Below are positions 62,446 through 64,000 of a DNA stretch of 64,000 bases, piece after piece. The position numbers were made by a program, and so were the translations under genes. The first letter of the stretch is position 1; each line of letters starts with the position of its first letter. The stretch is from Paraburkholderia metrosideri (lineage in GTDB: Bacteria; Pseudomonadota; Gammaproteobacteria; Burkholderiales; Burkholderiaceae). The DNA is taken from positions 124,001-188,000 of the forward strand of contig NZ_CAJHCP010000005.1 in the NCBI RefSeq assembly GCF_904848625.1, written 5' to 3'. Below the pieces are notes generated by a model. The model saw nothing but the letters and a program-made list of their open reading frames with translations, was not told where the DNA came from and did not search any database.

Positions 62446-64000
62446 TTACTCACTGCGCCCCGCATTCAGCTTGCGCCATAACGTCGTCTTGCTGATACCG
62501 AGTGCCTCGCACACTGCATCCCGATCGCCGCCGTGTGCCGCGAGCGCAGCGCGGATCTGATCGGCTTCCACGTGACGACTGCGTTCGCGCAACGTGAGCG
62601 CTGTCTGTTTCGTGCGGACTGGCTGGTCGACAATTTCCGGTGCAATAGTGCGCAGCATGTCGCGCGTGAGAATGGTGGCGCCGTCAGGCAGCATCTCCAT
62701 GTCGGCGAGTTCGACCGCAATTCTTTCGATCACGTTCTGTAACTCGCGCACATTCCCCGGCCATGCGTAACGTCGCAATGGCGCGGCAAGGGCGGCGAGC
62801 ACCCGTTCGGCAGCGGCCGCATCGGGCAGGTGAGCGGCGAGCCTCGGCTCACGCGCGGCGGCTTGCAGCAGCAGTTCGACGGCGAGCGGCAGCAGGTCGG
62901 TGGGGCGCTCGCGCAGTGGCGGCAACGCAATGCTCAGAATGTTCAGCCGATAGTAGAGGTCGGCCCGAAAACTTCCCGCCTCGATGCCTTCGGTCAACGC
63001 GCGATGCGTCGCTGCAACCACGCGAATATCCACGCGCATCGGTTCCGTCGAACCCAGGCGTACCACTTCACGCTCCTGTAGCACGCGCAACAGCCGGCTC
63101 TGCAACGACAGCGGCATTTCACCGATCTCATCGAGAAACAGCGTGCCGCGATGCGCGACTTCGATCAGCCCCGCCTTGCCGCCCTTGCGCGCGCCGGTGA
63201 ATGCGCCTTCCTCGTAGCCGAACAACTCGCTTTCCAGCAACGCCTCGGGAAACGCACCGCAATTCATGGCGACAAACGCGAAGTCGCGTCGTGCGCTCAA
63301 CTGATGCATGCTCTGCGCGACCATTTCCTTGCCGGTCCCGCTCTCGCCGAGAATCAGCACGGTGGCGTCGGACCTCGCATAGCGCTGCACCAGCGTGCGT
63401 ACCCGTTCAATCGATTCGGACGCGCCGACGATATCGCCTAGCCGGTAACGCGCGCTGAACTGCTGCACCCGTTGTCGCGAACGCAACGTGCGATCGAGTC
63501 GTTCGACAGCGCGCGACTCCTGAAACGTCAACACGGTCCCCGCTGCGGCGTTGCTACTGGCAAGTGGTCCGCGATGCACGACATAGCTCGCGCCGCGAAC
63601 CGTGCAGAACGTGTCGCCATCCGCGTCCGGCAGACTGCCGGCGAGATCGGGCGCGAGATCGAGTAACGCGCGGCCCACGGCCTTCGTTGCGTCGATGCCG
63701 AGCACGCTGGCCAGGCGCTGATTCATCGCTTCGACGCGGCCTTGCGCGTCGAGTGCAACGACGCCGTCGCGCAGATGCTGCAGCAGATTGTCGAGCCGTT
63801 GACGGCGCACCGATTCGCGGCGGGTGGCTTGTGCGACTTCGAGTGCGGTGTCGAACGCCGCGCGCACCGACGCGCGCGAATACAGAAACACCGCGCCCAT
63901 GCCCGCATTGGCCGCGAGGTCGGTGACGAGTCCGGGGCCGACCACCACGTCGACGCCACGATCGCGCAGATCGAGCACGACGCTCTCCGCGTCCTGCGCC
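62446..64000 (-). CDS. Sigma-54-dependent activator, PrpR-type (5' end outside window)
   Basis: At least 518 residues; the frame is open through the window edge. In order: the end of a PrpR_N-like sensor domain (VDVVVGPGLVTDLAANAGM), a PAS domain (~55-150), an AAA+ domain with Walker A GESGTGKE, the sigma-54 contact loop EEGAFTGARKGG and Walker B GTLFLDEIGEMP, and a C-terminal Fis-type helix-turn-helix (HGGDRDAVCEALGISKTTLWRKLN). It should bind an upstream element and activate a sigma-54 promoter in response to a small organic acid. The dehydrogenase gene 100 bp downstream is a likely target, but I found no good -24/-12 element before it. Confidence 0.9.
   Translation of the reverse strand, partial: AQDAESVVLDLRDRGVDVVVGPGLVTDLAANAGMGAVFLYSRASVRAAFDTALEVAQATRRESVRRQRLDNLLQHLRDGVVALDAQGRVEAMNQRLASVLGIDATKAVGRALLDLAPDLAGSLPDADGDTFCTVRGASYVVHRGPLASSNAAAGTVLTFQESRAVERLDRTLRSRQRVQQFSARYRLGDIVGASESIERVRTLVQRYARSDATVLILGESGTGKEMVAQSMHQLSARRDFAFVAMNCGAFPEALLESELFGYEEGAFTGARKGGKAGLIEVAHRGTLFLDEIGEMPLSLQSRLLRVLQEREVVRLGSTEPMRVDIRVVAATHRALTEGIEAGSFRADLYYRLNILSIALPPLRERPTDLLPLAVELLLQAAAREPRLAAHLPDAAAAERVLAALAAPLRRYAWPGNVRELQNVIERIAVELADMEMLPDGATILTRDMLRTIAPEIVDQPVRTKQTALTLRERSRHVEADQIRAALAAHGGDRDAVCEALGISKTTLWRKLNAGRSE

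Noticed and set aside
1..64000. Search for tRNA genes, rRNA, CRISPR arrays, integrases and phage genes
   Set aside because: No T-loop GGTTCGA-type cloverleaf, spaced repeats or recombinase motifs were found by eye; only one transposase relic was seen.

Overview
The window looks like a chromosome segment of a Burkholderiales beta-proteobacterium, most likely Paraburkholderia or a close relative. The reasons are the G+C-rich coding style with strong third-position bias, the porin of the Burkholderia type, a DUF4148-like secreted protein, a cepacian-like pair of exopolysaccharide genes (manC plus undecaprenyl-phosphate sugar transferase), vanAB next to a MarR gene, and an Lqs/Jqs-type quorum-sensing set. 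No rRNA, tRNA, CRISPR array, phage or intact insertion sequence was seen; one decayed IS5-type transposase lies at the left end.

Layout. 0-2.6 kb: 3' end of a trimeric autotransporter adhesin, the IS5 relic and a secreted GDSL/SGNH esterase. 2.7-5.5 kb: MarR regulator divergent from vanAB (vanillate to protocatechuate). 5.8-9.5 kb: alpha-hydroxyketone quorum sensing, with a CqsA/LqsA-type synthase convergent with a separate response regulator and a six-helix sensor kinase that lacks its own receiver domain. 10.2-14.5 kb: FrnE-like DsbA protein, a stand-alone lpxA, a Ser/Asp-rich low-complexity protein, a DUF4148-like protein and a porin. 15.6-22.5 kb: aromatic catabolism, with a lipoprotein tannase/feruloyl esterase, then an operon of aromatic-acid MFS transporter, ligJ, ligK and a ModA-like protein without signal peptide.

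23.7-44.3 kb is an exopolysaccharide region: a lipoprotein glycosidase with a duplicated N-terminal domain, a TupA-like ATP-grasp protein, a GlxA/AraC regulator, a 1.2-kb leader with several symmetric elements, a Wzc/BceF tyrosine autokinase, three glycosyltransferases, a GH39-like hydrolase, Wzx flippase, an inverted Wzy/PAP2 pair, manC, the initiating sugar transferase and a second ATP-grasp protein. No Wza exporter or Wzb phosphatase is in the window.

44.4-45.6 kb holds three small unassigned genes. 45.6-50.0 kb is an acid-sugar locus (LysR, ACS-family MFS, RhmD-like dehydratase, HAD hydrolase). 50.0-58.9 kb is a complete-looking galactan locus: LacI repressor, two matching operators, ABC importer, GH42 beta-galactosidase and a Tat-exported GH53 endo-galactanase. 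59.5-64.0 kb, on the minus strand, carries a second AAHS transporter, a tartrate/D-malate dehydrogenase and a sigma-54 activator that runs off the right edge.

The common theme is life on plant material: hydroxycinnamate or gallate esters, vanillate, pectic galactan, rhamnonate-type acids and tartrate are all targeted, combined with surface polysaccharide production and cell-density signalling. All functional calls come from reading motifs and gene order; no database search was run.
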